From Flavobacterium caeni (GTDB lineage: Bacteria; Bacteroidota; Bacteroidia; Flavobacteriales; Flavobacteriaceae), in assembly GCF_900101895.1 (NCBI RefSeq), contig NZ_FMVF01000002.1, positions 433,944 to 497,943 on the forward strand: DNA of 64,000 bases, read 5' to 3'. The notes under the pieces were generated by a model that ran no database searches, was not told the DNA's origin, and was given only the letters and a program-made list of their open reading frames with translations. Positions 32,324-39,778 of the stretch are shown here, piece by piece. Every line of letters starts with the position of its first letter. Position 1 is the first letter of the stretch. Position numbers and translations under genes: made by a program.

Positions 32324-33208
32324 TCAATATTTTACGATTTTCTTGATGGTTTGTTGTCCCAAAGCATCGATTTTAAGCACATACACGCCCGACGCAAAGC
32401 CAGACAGGTCTACCGATGCCGATGTCGTTTGGGTTTGTGCCTGCAAGACCACTTGTCCTTTCAGGTCGCAAACCAAAATGTCGGATTGCGACGGCACGCC
32501 CTCGAGCCAAAATACATCGCGCGATGGGTTGGGCCATACGCTTATGGTTTGGGACGGCGTAAACTGTTGGGCCGATAAGTTCGTGGCGCGCATCAGTCCG
32601 ATGCCACCTTCGGTGGTTTGTGCAATCGGGAAAAACGGATTGGCGTTGAACCAAACATAGTTGGTCGTGCCGAGTTCCTCGATTTTCTGGCGGATGACAT
32701 TGTGGTAGGTCCCGAAGGGCACGGTCAATGAACCATAGCCATCATAGGTTGCCGTAAAGGCAATGTTGTCGGCGTGGTAGGTGTCGTTGATGACCGTGTT
32801 GTAGGTGTACGGAAACGTGATATACGTTCGCGGATTTGGATCGAAACTAAAGATACCTATTCCTGTAAATGCATCGCCCAGCAGTTCCATCGATTGATTG
32901 TCGTACCGAAAGTAAGTGTAGCCGCCTTGGAATTCGCCCGTCGTGGCGCTACAATAGTTGGCCGTCGGGAACGAATTTTCGAAAGCCGTACCCACCGGCG
33001 ACGTCGTCGTGCTGGTCCCAACGGGAATCAGGTCGAGGTTGGTCAAATTCCAGTTTCGGTTGGCGCCTGCTGGCCCTGGGTCGAGGTTTTCGACTTCGGC
33101 AAAAAAGGCCTCGGTGTTCAGGTCCATGATCAGGTTGTTCGGATTCACGACGGGTTGCGCTTGCAAAGCAGCGGTGGCCAGCAAGGCCAAAAGCAAATGA
33201 TTTTTCAT
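32324..33208 (-). CDS. Secreted protein with T9SS type A sorting domain (paralogue 1)
   Basis: This 294-residue protein has a signal peptide (LLLALLATAALQAQ). The family-specific body has LDPGPAGANRNWNL and FPTANYC, NPRTYITFPYTYNT, and GTYHNVIRQKIEELGTTNYVWFNANPFFPI. The last ~75 residues form a type IX C-terminal domain (SVWPNPSRDVFW ... GVYVLKIDALGQQTIKKIVKY). It should be exported and anchored or released at the cell surface. It shares the body with the proteins at 33328 and 36965, and they flank an MBOAT/SGNH pair. A perfect 18-bp palindrome lies just before its start. Confidence 0.88.
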   Translation of the reverse strand: MKNHLLLALLATAALQAQPVVNPNNLIMDLNTEAFFAEVENLDPGPAGANRNWNLTNLDLIPVGTSTTTSPVGTAFENSFPTANYCSATTGEFQGGYTYFRYDNQSMELLGDAFTGIGIFSFDPNPRTYITFPYTYNTVINDTYHADNIAFTATYDGYGSLTVPFGTYHNVIRQKIEELGTTNYVWFNANPFFPIAQTTEGGIGLMRATNLSAQQFTPSQTISVWPNPSRDVFWLEGVPSQSDILVCDLKGQVVLQAQTQTTSASVDLSGFASGVYVLKIDALGQQTIKKIVKY

Positions 33209-33221
33209 TGATGATTGATTT

Positions 33222-33239
33222 TATTTGATATATCAAATA
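33222..33239 (-). promoter_or_regulatory. Perfect 18-bp palindrome TATTTGATATATCAAATA
   Basis: It is centred 22 bases upstream of the start of the secreted-protein gene at 33208. Its core TTGATATATCAA recurs at 39558-39569 in front of another secreted-protein gene. It is probably an operator, or an overlapping promoter with chance symmetry. Confidence 0.5.
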
Positions 33240-33275
33240 TTTGTCGACACTTTTTTCTTTTGTTACAAAGACGTC

Positions 33276-33308
33276 AAAAAAAAAAAGCGCAGCCGAAGCC
33301 ACGCTTTG
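33276..33308 (-). terminator. Rho-independent terminator
   Basis: AAAGCG..CGCTTT with an inner GGC-TTCG-GC stem is followed by about ten Ts on the minus strand, past the gene at 33328. Confidence 0.8.
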
Positions 33309-33327
33309 ATAAAATGCACTGTAATCT

Positions 33328-34290
33328 TTACCGGTTGAGCAGCGCGGTGTCGTCGCAAGGTGCCGAGGGCGTGGAGCGTCTTTTTTCGGCGCTGGTCTTG
33401 ATGAGTTTCTGCATCGCATAGCCGTCGGCGGTTTTGATCGTTGCGATGTAAATGCCGCACGGGCCGTGTTGCAGGTCGATCGTGGCCACGCCGTTGTTGG
33501 CTTGGGTTGCGGCTACAGTTTTGCCGTCAAGGTCGTACACTTTAATGTCGGCCATCGCATGACCTGTGACGATGTCATAACGTCCGAGACAGGCCTGTTC
33601 GGTTACTTGGAACGATCGGTTGGGTTCGAAACCGGCCGATGCTTCGGCGAGCATCATCACACCCAGCGTACCGCGCGACATATCGGTTTGTAAGATCGGA
33701 TAGAACGGATGTGCGTTGAACCAAATATAATCTGCTTGTCCATCCACTACGATACGTTGACGGATGACGTTGCGGTGCGTACCATACGGCATGATTAACG
33801 TGCCGTAAGCGTCGTAAACCGAGGAAAAATTTGTCGCCTGCTGCGTTCCGTCGATTTGGAAATCATCGGTAATTTGGGTTTGGTAGGCGTAGGGAAAAGT
33901 AAGCACGGTCTTGGGGTTGGCCGTACAGGCCACGGTACCCACACCGTCAAACGATTGCCCGATCCATTCGAGTTTGTTTGCGTCGTGTTTAAAGAACAGG
34001 AAGCCTTCGCCCACCTTGCCCGTATAAGACAAGCAAAGCGTCGCGGCCGGAAACGGATTCTTCGAGGCGATGTCTTTGGGCAACATCACATCGTTGGTGC
34101 CCGAAGGCGTGAACGCGAGTTGTGAAAAGTTCCAGGTTTTGTTGGCGCCTGGGGTACCAGGATCAAAGCCAACGGTTGAGGCCGTGAGCGCTTCGGTGGG
34201 TAGATAGTTCGACAAATTTGCGGGTGTGATCACCGGCTGCGCGTAGGCCGCCGTCGTGAGGCCCATCGCCATTAAAAAGATTGATTTCAT
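33328..34290 (-). CDS. Secreted paralogue 2 with T9SS-like C-terminal domain and extra tail
   Basis: This 320-residue protein has a signal peptide (KSIFLMAMGLTTAAYAQ). The body matches the neighbours (FDPGTPGANKTWNF, FPAATLC, NPKTVLTFPYAYQT, GTHRNVIRQRIVVDGQADYIWFNAHPFYPI). The C-terminal domain ends GIYIATIKTADGYAMQKLIK, where a normal T9SS domain would stop, but ~20 more residues follow (TSAEKRRSTPSAPCDDTALL). The tail may block or change sorting, or come from a lost stop codon. The start at 34290 gives a proper signal peptide. Confidence 0.82.
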   Translation of the reverse strand: MKSIFLMAMGLTTAAYAQPVITPANLSNYLPTEALTASTVGFDPGTPGANKTWNFSQLAFTPSGTNDVMLPKDIASKNPFPAATLCLSYTGKVGEGFLFFKHDANKLEWIGQSFDGVGTVACTANPKTVLTFPYAYQTQITDDFQIDGTQQATNFSSVYDAYGTLIMPYGTHRNVIRQRIVVDGQADYIWFNAHPFYPILQTDMSRGTLGVMMLAEASAGFEPNRSFQVTEQACLGRYDIVTGHAMADIKVYDLDGKTVAATQANNGVATIDLQHGPCGIYIATIKTADGYAMQKLIKTSAEKRRSTPSAPCDDTALLNR

Positions 34291-34324
34291 GATGATTGAT
34301 TGATGATTGATGATTCTTGTATCC

Positions 34325-34354
34325 AAAGAAAGGCGCGACCCGAAAGCCACGCCC
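34325..34354 (-). terminator. Probable terminator of the MBOAT gene
   Basis: GGCGTGGC and GTCGCGCC pair (two wobbles) before a T-rich TTTCTTTGG on the minus strand, 24 bases past the stop at 34378. Confidence 0.5.
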
Positions 34355-34377
34355 GTCCATAACTAAAAAACTAAACT

Positions 34378-35811
34378 TTAAAATTGAAAGTAGATGAACG
34401 CCCCGCCGCTTTCCTGTGCCCAAATCAGCATCAGGACCAAAAACGACCAGGTCAGCCCGAGCGACCACCATTTCATGTTGTAGGCCACTTCGATGACTTT
34501 GCGGTTGCGCATGAACCACTGGAAAATGAACAGCGCCGGGATGACTACGGCCACCTTGACGAGCGCCATGGTGGTCAGTACCATTTTGCCGCCATCGACC
34601 AAGCCGAACATCGATTCGAGGATGCGCCACGCCGTACCGAACGATTCCGAACGGAAAAACACCCATGTGATGTTGACCAGCATGAACGTCAAAAACGCAT
34701 ACAAAAAGCCCGTCCATTGGCGGTTTTGCCGATCTTTTTCTTCGGCGGTCAGGTTGCGTTTGTCGCCGATGAACTTCTCGGCCCACAAGTACAATCCGTG
34801 CAATCCGCCCCAGGCGACGAACGTCCAGTTCGCCCCGTGCCATAGTCCGCCCAAAAGCATCGTGGCCATGAGCGCCATATACATACGGAATTTGCCTTTG
34901 CGGTTGCCACCCAACGGAATGTACAAATAGTCGCGCAACCAGGCCGAGAGTGTGATGTGCCATCTTTTCCAGAAATCAGAGAAGCCGATGGCCGCATACG
35001 GATAATTGAAATTTTGCGGCAACACAAACCCCAAACACAAGGCCACGCCCACGGCGCAGGTCGAGTAGCCCGCGAAGTCAAAGAAAATCTGGCCCGAGAA
35101 TGCCAGTACGCCCGCCCAGGCATCGAGTGTGGCCAAGGCTTCGGGGGTATTGAAAACGGTGTCGGCCGTATCGGCGAGCAATGCATCGGCAAGGACCACT
35201 TTCATGAACAAACCCAACGAAAGCAACAGCAAGCCGTCGAGCATTTGCTTGCGCGTGGCCGATTTCGGATGCTCGAACTGCGGTACCAATTGCGGCGGAC
35301 GCACGATAGGTCCGGCCACCAGGTGCGGGAAAAACGTCACGAAGAGCGAAAAATCGAGCAACGACTTGACGGGCTGGCTTTCCTTTTTGTACATGTCGAT
35401 GGTGTAGCACAAAGTGGTGAACGTATAGAACGAAATACCGGCAGGCAGGATGATGCTTGGCTCGGCCGGATGAAAGTCTACCCCGAACGTATTGACCAAG
35501 GCGACAAAATTTTCCAAAAGGAACGTACCGTATTTAAAGAAACACAACATCCCGAGGTTGCCAATCAAACTCACCACGAGCAATACTTTTTTCTTGACCG
35601 GATTTTGCTGCGTATACAGCGCACGTCCGACAAAGAAATCGACTACGGTAGAAAGCCACAACAACAAGATGAACGGCGGATTCCACGCCGCGTAGAACAC
35701 ATAGCTGCCCAGGAGCAACGACACTTTCTTGGCCTTCCATGAAATCGGAAGGTTGTATACCAGGAGCATGATCGCGAAAAACGCGACGAATGTATAAGAA
35801 TTGAATACCAT
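34378..35811 (-). CDS. MBOAT-family O-acyltransferase (AlgI/DltB-like)
   Basis: This 477-residue multi-pass membrane enzyme has the MBOAT signature: RWHITLSAWLRDYLYIPLGGNRKG (283-306), GGLWHGANW with H325 and GGLHGLYLW with H338, the catalytic pair. AlgI-type proteins move acetyl groups across the membrane for O-acetylation of alginate or other surface polymers. The preceding gene encodes an SGNH-like partner, and the surrounding genes encode secreted T9SS proteins, suggesting acylation of a cell-surface glycan. Confidence 0.92.
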   Translation of the reverse strand: MVFNSYTFVAFFAIMLLVYNLPISWKAKKVSLLLGSYVFYAAWNPPFILLLWLSTVVDFFVGRALYTQQNPVKKKVLLVVSLIGNLGMLCFFKYGTFLLENFVALVNTFGVDFHPAEPSIILPAGISFYTFTTLCYTIDMYKKESQPVKSLLDFSLFVTFFPHLVAGPIVRPPQLVPQFEHPKSATRKQMLDGLLLLSLGLFMKVVLADALLADTADTVFNTPEALATLDAWAGVLAFSGQIFFDFAGYSTCAVGVALCLGFVLPQNFNYPYAAIGFSDFWKRWHITLSAWLRDYLYIPLGGNRKGKFRMYMALMATMLLGGLWHGANWTFVAWGGLHGLYLWAEKFIGDKRNLTAEEKDRQNRQWTGFLYAFLTFMLVNITWVFFRSESFGTAWRILESMFGLVDGGKMVLTTMALVKVAVVIPALFIFQWFMRNRKVIEVAYNMKWWSLGLTWSFLVLMLIWAQESGGAFIYFQF

Positions 35812-35814
35812 GGT

Positions 35815-36879
35815 TTAGATTTTTGTGAGTAATTTTTCAGACCGGACGTTCCAGTCAGGATGCTTGGAAAGGCTGTTTACGAAAGCCTTGGTGTAAATTC
35901 GGGCGTCTTCGATTGAAAGATGCGAGAACTCGGGGCAGACCAAGCCTTTTGTTGCTGCGTCGTCCTCGAAATGGATGCCCGCGCAACCCGTCACTTTCAG
36001 GAGTTGGTCCCAGTAGCGTTCGCGCGCAAAGCCCATGCGTTCCATGTCGCGGAACGGGCCGCTCGACGGCGTGCGTACAAAAATGATCTGGCCGCCGCGC
36101 GCCTTGATCTGGTCGGTATTTTTCTTGACATCTTGCAAAAAGGCCAGGATTTGCGCATCGTTCATGGGCGGTGGCGAAGGCATCTTGGCAAGACCCGCCC
36201 AAATACTTTTGACGATGCCCACCTGCGCGGTATCGGCCAAGAAATTGGCGGTCATGTAGGTTTGTCGGTCAAAGGTAGTTCGCGCAAATTCCATCGGGAA
36301 CACCGGCGGACCCATCACGCCCGGACGGTTTTGCAATTGCGGGACCATGAACGGGAGCAGGCCGAGCTGGGCATTCATCGACAGGTTTTCTTCGTCCAAC
36401 AGCACCAATTGCGATTCGAGCGCGCGGTGCAGTTCGAAACTCGCGTCTTGGGCGATGGTGTGGTCGTGAAAATATTTTAGGTTGTTGTTCGGGCGTTCGT
36501 AAAAGAACGGCGCACTCGAAAAAAACAGCGGTTCGGTCACGTCGATGACCAGCCGTCCCGCGAAGTTTTGGTCGGCGGCCAGGTCTTTCAAGATCGGCAG
36601 CGGTGTACTGCCCACGCAAGCGAGCTGTACGGCTTCGATACCGGTCATCGACTTCCAGGTCGCGATATCCAGGTCGTATTTGATGCGCGACGACCCGATA
36701 AAAACCACCTGGTCTTGTTTGCTTCCGTACACGTTGTTGCGTTTGTCGGTCCAAAGCGCGGGGCTGTCGTCGTAGGAAACCGCGAGTCCGTCGTTGCGCA
36801 GCTTTATTTCATAAGCCGTCACCGCAACGATCACGACCACCAGCATGAGCCATGCCGATTTTGCAATAGATTTTTCCAT
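35815..36879 (-). CDS. SGNH/GDSL-like membrane-anchored protein, MBOAT partner
   Basis: This 354-residue protein has one N-terminal membrane helix (about 9-23) and an extracytoplasmic domain. The VVFIGSSRIKYDLD segment (61-70) matches the GDSL-like block with serine 63/64. A late CPEFSHLSIEDARIY segment gives an E-x-x-H where D-x-x-H is usual. It is comparable in role to AlgJ/AlgX or DltD, which pass acyl groups to polymers after MBOAT transfer. It lies three bases upstream of the MBOAT gene in one operon. The substrate is unknown. Confidence 0.8.
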   Translation of the reverse strand: MEKSIAKSAWLMLVVVIVAVTAYEIKLRNDGLAVSYDDSPALWTDKRNNVYGSKQDQVVFIGSSRIKYDLDIATWKSMTGIEAVQLACVGSTPLPILKDLAADQNFAGRLVIDVTEPLFFSSAPFFYERPNNNLKYFHDHTIAQDASFELHRALESQLVLLDEENLSMNAQLGLLPFMVPQLQNRPGVMGPPVFPMEFARTTFDRQTYMTANFLADTAQVGIVKSIWAGLAKMPSPPPMNDAQILAFLQDVKKNTDQIKARGGQIIFVRTPSSGPFRDMERMGFARERYWDQLLKVTGCAGIHFEDDAATKGLVCPEFSHLSIEDARIYTKAFVNSLSKHPDWNVRSEKLLTKI

Positions 36880-36964
36880 TGTTTGATTTTTTACAGTTGA
36901 TCAAAAGACAAGGCCGCCCGTTTTGGAACAGAAATCCATCGGCGGCAGCCATGCCAAAGCAGCG

Positions 36965-37903
36965 TTATTTTTTGATAACTCGTTGTGTATGAGATGATTT
37001 TGTTTCAGAATCGGTAATCCTGAGCAAGTAGATGCCCGCGTTCAAGCCAGCCAAGTTGAGTTGCACCTGATCGTGGTCGAGCGCACCCGAATGTTGCGCC
37101 AATACGCGTTGGCCAAGCAGGTCAAAAAGTTCCATGTCGATGGCATGGTCGATCGTACCGAGCGCCTCGATGTGCAGCACATCCTGCGTCGGGTTCGGGT
37201 AGATGGCGAAGTTTTTGCCAAAATTGTGTTCGTCCGTCGCCAGCGTCAAACCCTTGAGGATTCCGAGGCTGTTTTGCTCCAAGACGGTCTGGATGAGCGG
37301 GTAGAAGGGTTGTACGTTGAACCAATTGTAATTGGTGGTCGTTCCGTTCTTGACCACTTTCTGACGGATGACATTCGTATAAGTTCCCGTGGGCAAAATA
37401 ACGGTGCCGTAGGCGTCATAGGTCACCACGACCGAAGTGTCCGTGCCTTCATTGACCGTTCGGTAGGTATCGTTGTAGACGGTCCCGAACGTGTATGGGA
37501 ACGTACAAAACGTACGCGGATTTGGCGTGTAATTGTCGCCCGTCGTAGTGGTGATGGCCATGCCGATGATGTCGTAACGGTCGGGCGTGACGTGCTGGTA
37601 GTAGTAGCGGTCGGGCGGAAACATCCCGCTGAATTTGTAACAATTGTTGGCTGTGGGGAACTGTGCCCCAAAAGGTGTTTGCGAAACCACTTGCGGCGTG
37701 TCGAGTCCGCCGAGGGTCAATTGGAGATTCGAAAAATCCCAGGTCTGATTGGCTCCGGCTGGCCCCGGAGTGAAACTGTTCGCTTCGGCGAAATAGAATT
37801 CACCGGTAAAGTCGACGACGTTTGCCGATGTTGCCACGGGCTGTGCCCAGGCCGAAAACTGTGTCAGCGCGATTACTGCCGACGCAAAGATCGATTTTCT
37901 CAT
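36965..37903 (-). CDS. Secreted protein with T9SS type A sorting domain (paralogue 3)
   Basis: This 312-residue protein has a signal peptide (ASAVIALTQFSAWAQ). The body carries the shared FTPGPAGANQTWDFSNL, FPTANNC, NPRTFCTFPYTFGT and GTYTNVIRQKVVKNGTTTNYNWFNVQPFYPL. The C-terminal domain has FAIYPNPTQDVLHIEALG and GIYLLRITDSETKSSHTQRVIKK, a complete T9SS type A signal. Upstream is a TACTTTTG -7 box. It is probably the first gene before the SGNH/MBOAT pair. Confidence 0.88.
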   Translation of the reverse strand: MRKSIFASAVIALTQFSAWAQPVATSANVVDFTGEFYFAEANSFTPGPAGANQTWDFSNLQLTLGGLDTPQVVSQTPFGAQFPTANNCYKFSGMFPPDRYYYQHVTPDRYDIIGMAITTTTGDNYTPNPRTFCTFPYTFGTVYNDTYRTVNEGTDTSVVVTYDAYGTVILPTGTYTNVIRQKVVKNGTTTNYNWFNVQPFYPLIQTVLEQNSLGILKGLTLATDEHNFGKNFAIYPNPTQDVLHIEALGTIDHAIDMELFDLLGQRVLAQHSGALDHDQVQLNLAGLNAGIYLLRITDSETKSSHTQRVIKK

Positions 37904-37965
37904 TGTTCTGATTTTTTGATTATTGATGATTGATCGAAACGAATGTCGCCATTCATTTTCAGCGG

Positions 37966-37973
37966 CAAAAGTA
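37966..37973 (-). promoter_or_regulatory. -7 box TACTTTTG
   Basis: A perfect TAnnTTTG on the minus strand, 62 bases upstream of the start at 37903. No well-placed TTG is visible. Confidence 0.45.
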
Positions 37974-38080
37974 AACGCGACTTTCCCGGGCGTAGTGTTC
38001 GAATGTAACGAAAGCGCAAAAATGTGTCATGAATCGGACAAGGAATGAATTTAAGCGGTATCCAAGGCTATTGAAATGCA

Positions 38081-38106
38081 AAAGGCGCACCATTTCTGGC
38101 ACGCCC
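38081..38106 (-). terminator. Rho-independent terminator
   Basis: GGCGTGCCA pairs with TGGTGCGCC around GAAA on the minus strand, then TTTT, 26 bases after the stop at 38132. Confidence 0.7.
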
Positions 38107-38131
38107 AACCTAACAACTGATTTTCTCTTTC

Positions 38132-39532
38132 CTAGTTCATTGGTATTGCGGTCAATTGGTTTTCTCCCCATACGTTACTCGCCAGGTTGTTGACCGTGAA
38201 CGCAGCGGGGGTAGAACCGTATTTGGTCAGGCTCGCCCATAGATAATAGCGCCGCACGCCTGCCGTATTGTTGAGGATAACCGACTGCCCCGTGGCAATC
38301 CCAAACTCGTTGGGGCCGGACAGTATTCCAGAAATCAAGGCGCCCATGATGGTGTTGCATGCCGTATAATTGGTATCGCTGCACGAGAGCGAGGTACGAA
38401 CAATGACGCTGGCGTCGGCGGCCAAAAATCCATTGATCAGGAAAGTTCCGAATACCATCCATTTTCCGGGCGGCAAATCGATGTATGCCCCGCAATAGTA
38501 GTACGGTGTGGTGCCGCCAGGTCCTACCCCGTTGCCAAAGGTGAGCCCATTGGCTCCGAAGGCACCTGAAACTGCCGGTGTGATAGAGGTCGAATTGACC
38601 CAACTCGCGACGCCATTGGCATCGGTAGAGAGTATCCTGCCAGGGGCTTGCGTTCCGTCGGCAATCCTGATTTTTCCGACCACGTCTAATTTTTGCGTCG
38701 GATTGTCGTTGTTGATGCCTACATTTCCGTTGGCCTTCAGAATTGTAAAAGCGTTGCCTGCACCGCTGGTCCATATTCCGAAATGGGTAGTGTTGAAGTT
38801 GCCAACAAAAGAATCATTGCCTGTAAACAGGCCGCCATAAGGACTGTCGCTCCAAAGCCGTCCGGTAGTTCTGAAGTTGATGTCGATGCCGCCGCTACCG
38901 GATACGTCAAGCCGGTAAGCCGGTGTAGCGGTGCCGATACCTACATTGCCGCTGCCACGCATGCGCATGATTTCGCGCGATGTGCTAGAGCCGTTGCCCG
39001 CGAAGAATGCGTGGTCGTCTGCTGTGGTCGCCGTTTGGTAACGCAGCGTGTTTGGGTTGACGCCGAGTCCGTAAAACTGATGGTCGTTGTTTGTCACCTC
39101 GTGCAATACAATTTTGCGGTTCTCGACGGTGTTCGAAAATTGCAAGGGCGCGTTTGGTGTGTTGGTGTTGATTCCAACACGGTCGGCCAGTCGGTTGGGA
39201 AACATTTGTCCCGCGGCATTGCGTTGCCATAGTTTTTCGTCGTCTGTAAGCAATTTTACCCAAGCCGCGCCATCCCAGTAGTAGTAACCTTCACCACTTC
39301 CACCTGTTACGATGTTGTTTGTATTGTACACCAACAAACTTCGCTGAGGGGTCTGGATGGGTGTAGTTGCGTCGGTCACGCTAACGAGCGCCACGCGCGG
39401 AATCAATAGCCCGGTGTCGGCCGACCGGATGTCTAGGCTTGCCGAAGGGTCGGGGTTAGGGGTATTGATTCCTACTTGCGCAACGGCCAACGCGGACCAC
39501 AAGAGTAGGAAGCCAGTAATTTTTCTTTCCAT
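38132..39532 (-). CDS. Secreted fibre-like protein with VGIxTxxP repeats
   Basis: This 466-residue protein has a signal peptide (KITGFLLLWSALAVAQ). Four spaced repeats of the type VGINTPNPDPSASLDI, VGINTNTPNAPLQFS, VGIGTATPAYRLDVSG and VGINNDNPTQKLDVVG resemble those in tail-fibre and adhesin-like proteins of Bacteroidetes. A beta-rich C-terminal domain (~330-466) follows, with a cysteine pair in SLSCSDTNYTACN. No T9SS sorting domain is visible. It is probably extracellular or surface, and the function is unknown. A palindrome and a -7 box precede it. Confidence 0.75.
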   Translation of the reverse strand: MERKITGFLLLWSALAVAQVGINTPNPDPSASLDIRSADTGLLIPRVALVSVTDATTPIQTPQRSLLVYNTNNIVTGGSGEGYYYWDGAAWVKLLTDDEKLWQRNAAGQMFPNRLADRVGINTNTPNAPLQFSNTVENRKIVLHEVTNNDHQFYGLGVNPNTLRYQTATTADDHAFFAGNGSSTSREIMRMRGSGNVGIGTATPAYRLDVSGSGGIDINFRTTGRLWSDSPYGGLFTGNDSFVGNFNTTHFGIWTSGAGNAFTILKANGNVGINNDNPTQKLDVVGKIRIADGTQAPGRILSTDANGVASWVNSTSITPAVSGAFGANGLTFGNGVGPGGTTPYYYCGAYIDLPPGKWMVFGTFLINGFLAADASVIVRTSLSCSDTNYTACNTIMGALISGILSGPNEFGIATGQSVILNNTAGVRRYYLWASLTKYGSTPAAFTVNNLASNVWGENQLTAIPMN

Positions 39533-39548
39533 TGCAATTTTTTTGATG

Positions 39549-39569
39549 CAAATATAATTGATATATCAA
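39549..39569 (-). promoter_or_regulatory. -7 box TATATTTG with adjacent palindrome TTGATATATCAA
   Basis: On the minus strand TATATTTG (39549-39556) lies 16 bases before the start at 39532. Right upstream is a 12-bp perfect palindrome (39558-39569) shared with the site at 33222. Confidence 0.5.
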
Positions 39570-39746
39570 ATAAATAAAATCATTTTTTTCCGATCGATAT
39601 TAAAGTCTTGTTAAAGTTTTTATATGGACACGGCTATTTTCTTGTAATAATCTGACAATGTTAGTGTTTGTTACGAGTGTTTTGAAAACCAATGTCATAC
39701 CATTATAGAAGCTCCCTTGTCCCGAAGCCAATTCCGTTTTTTTGAT

Positions 39747-39754
39747 TACTTTTG
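39747..39754 (+). promoter_or_regulatory. -7 box TACTTTTG for the cytochrome c maturation gene
   Basis: A perfect TAnnTTTG 24 bases before ATG 39779. It excludes the alternative upstream start at 39752. Confidence 0.55.
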
Positions 39755-39778
39755 CTACACTTATTTAATTCCAATTCG

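Noticed and set aside
39600..39720. Possible fourth copy of the 138-bp element
   Set aside because: A GTTAAAGTTTTTATA start, CTATTTTCTTGTAAT and CTCCCTTGTCCC recall the element, but the order and the inverted ends do not hold.
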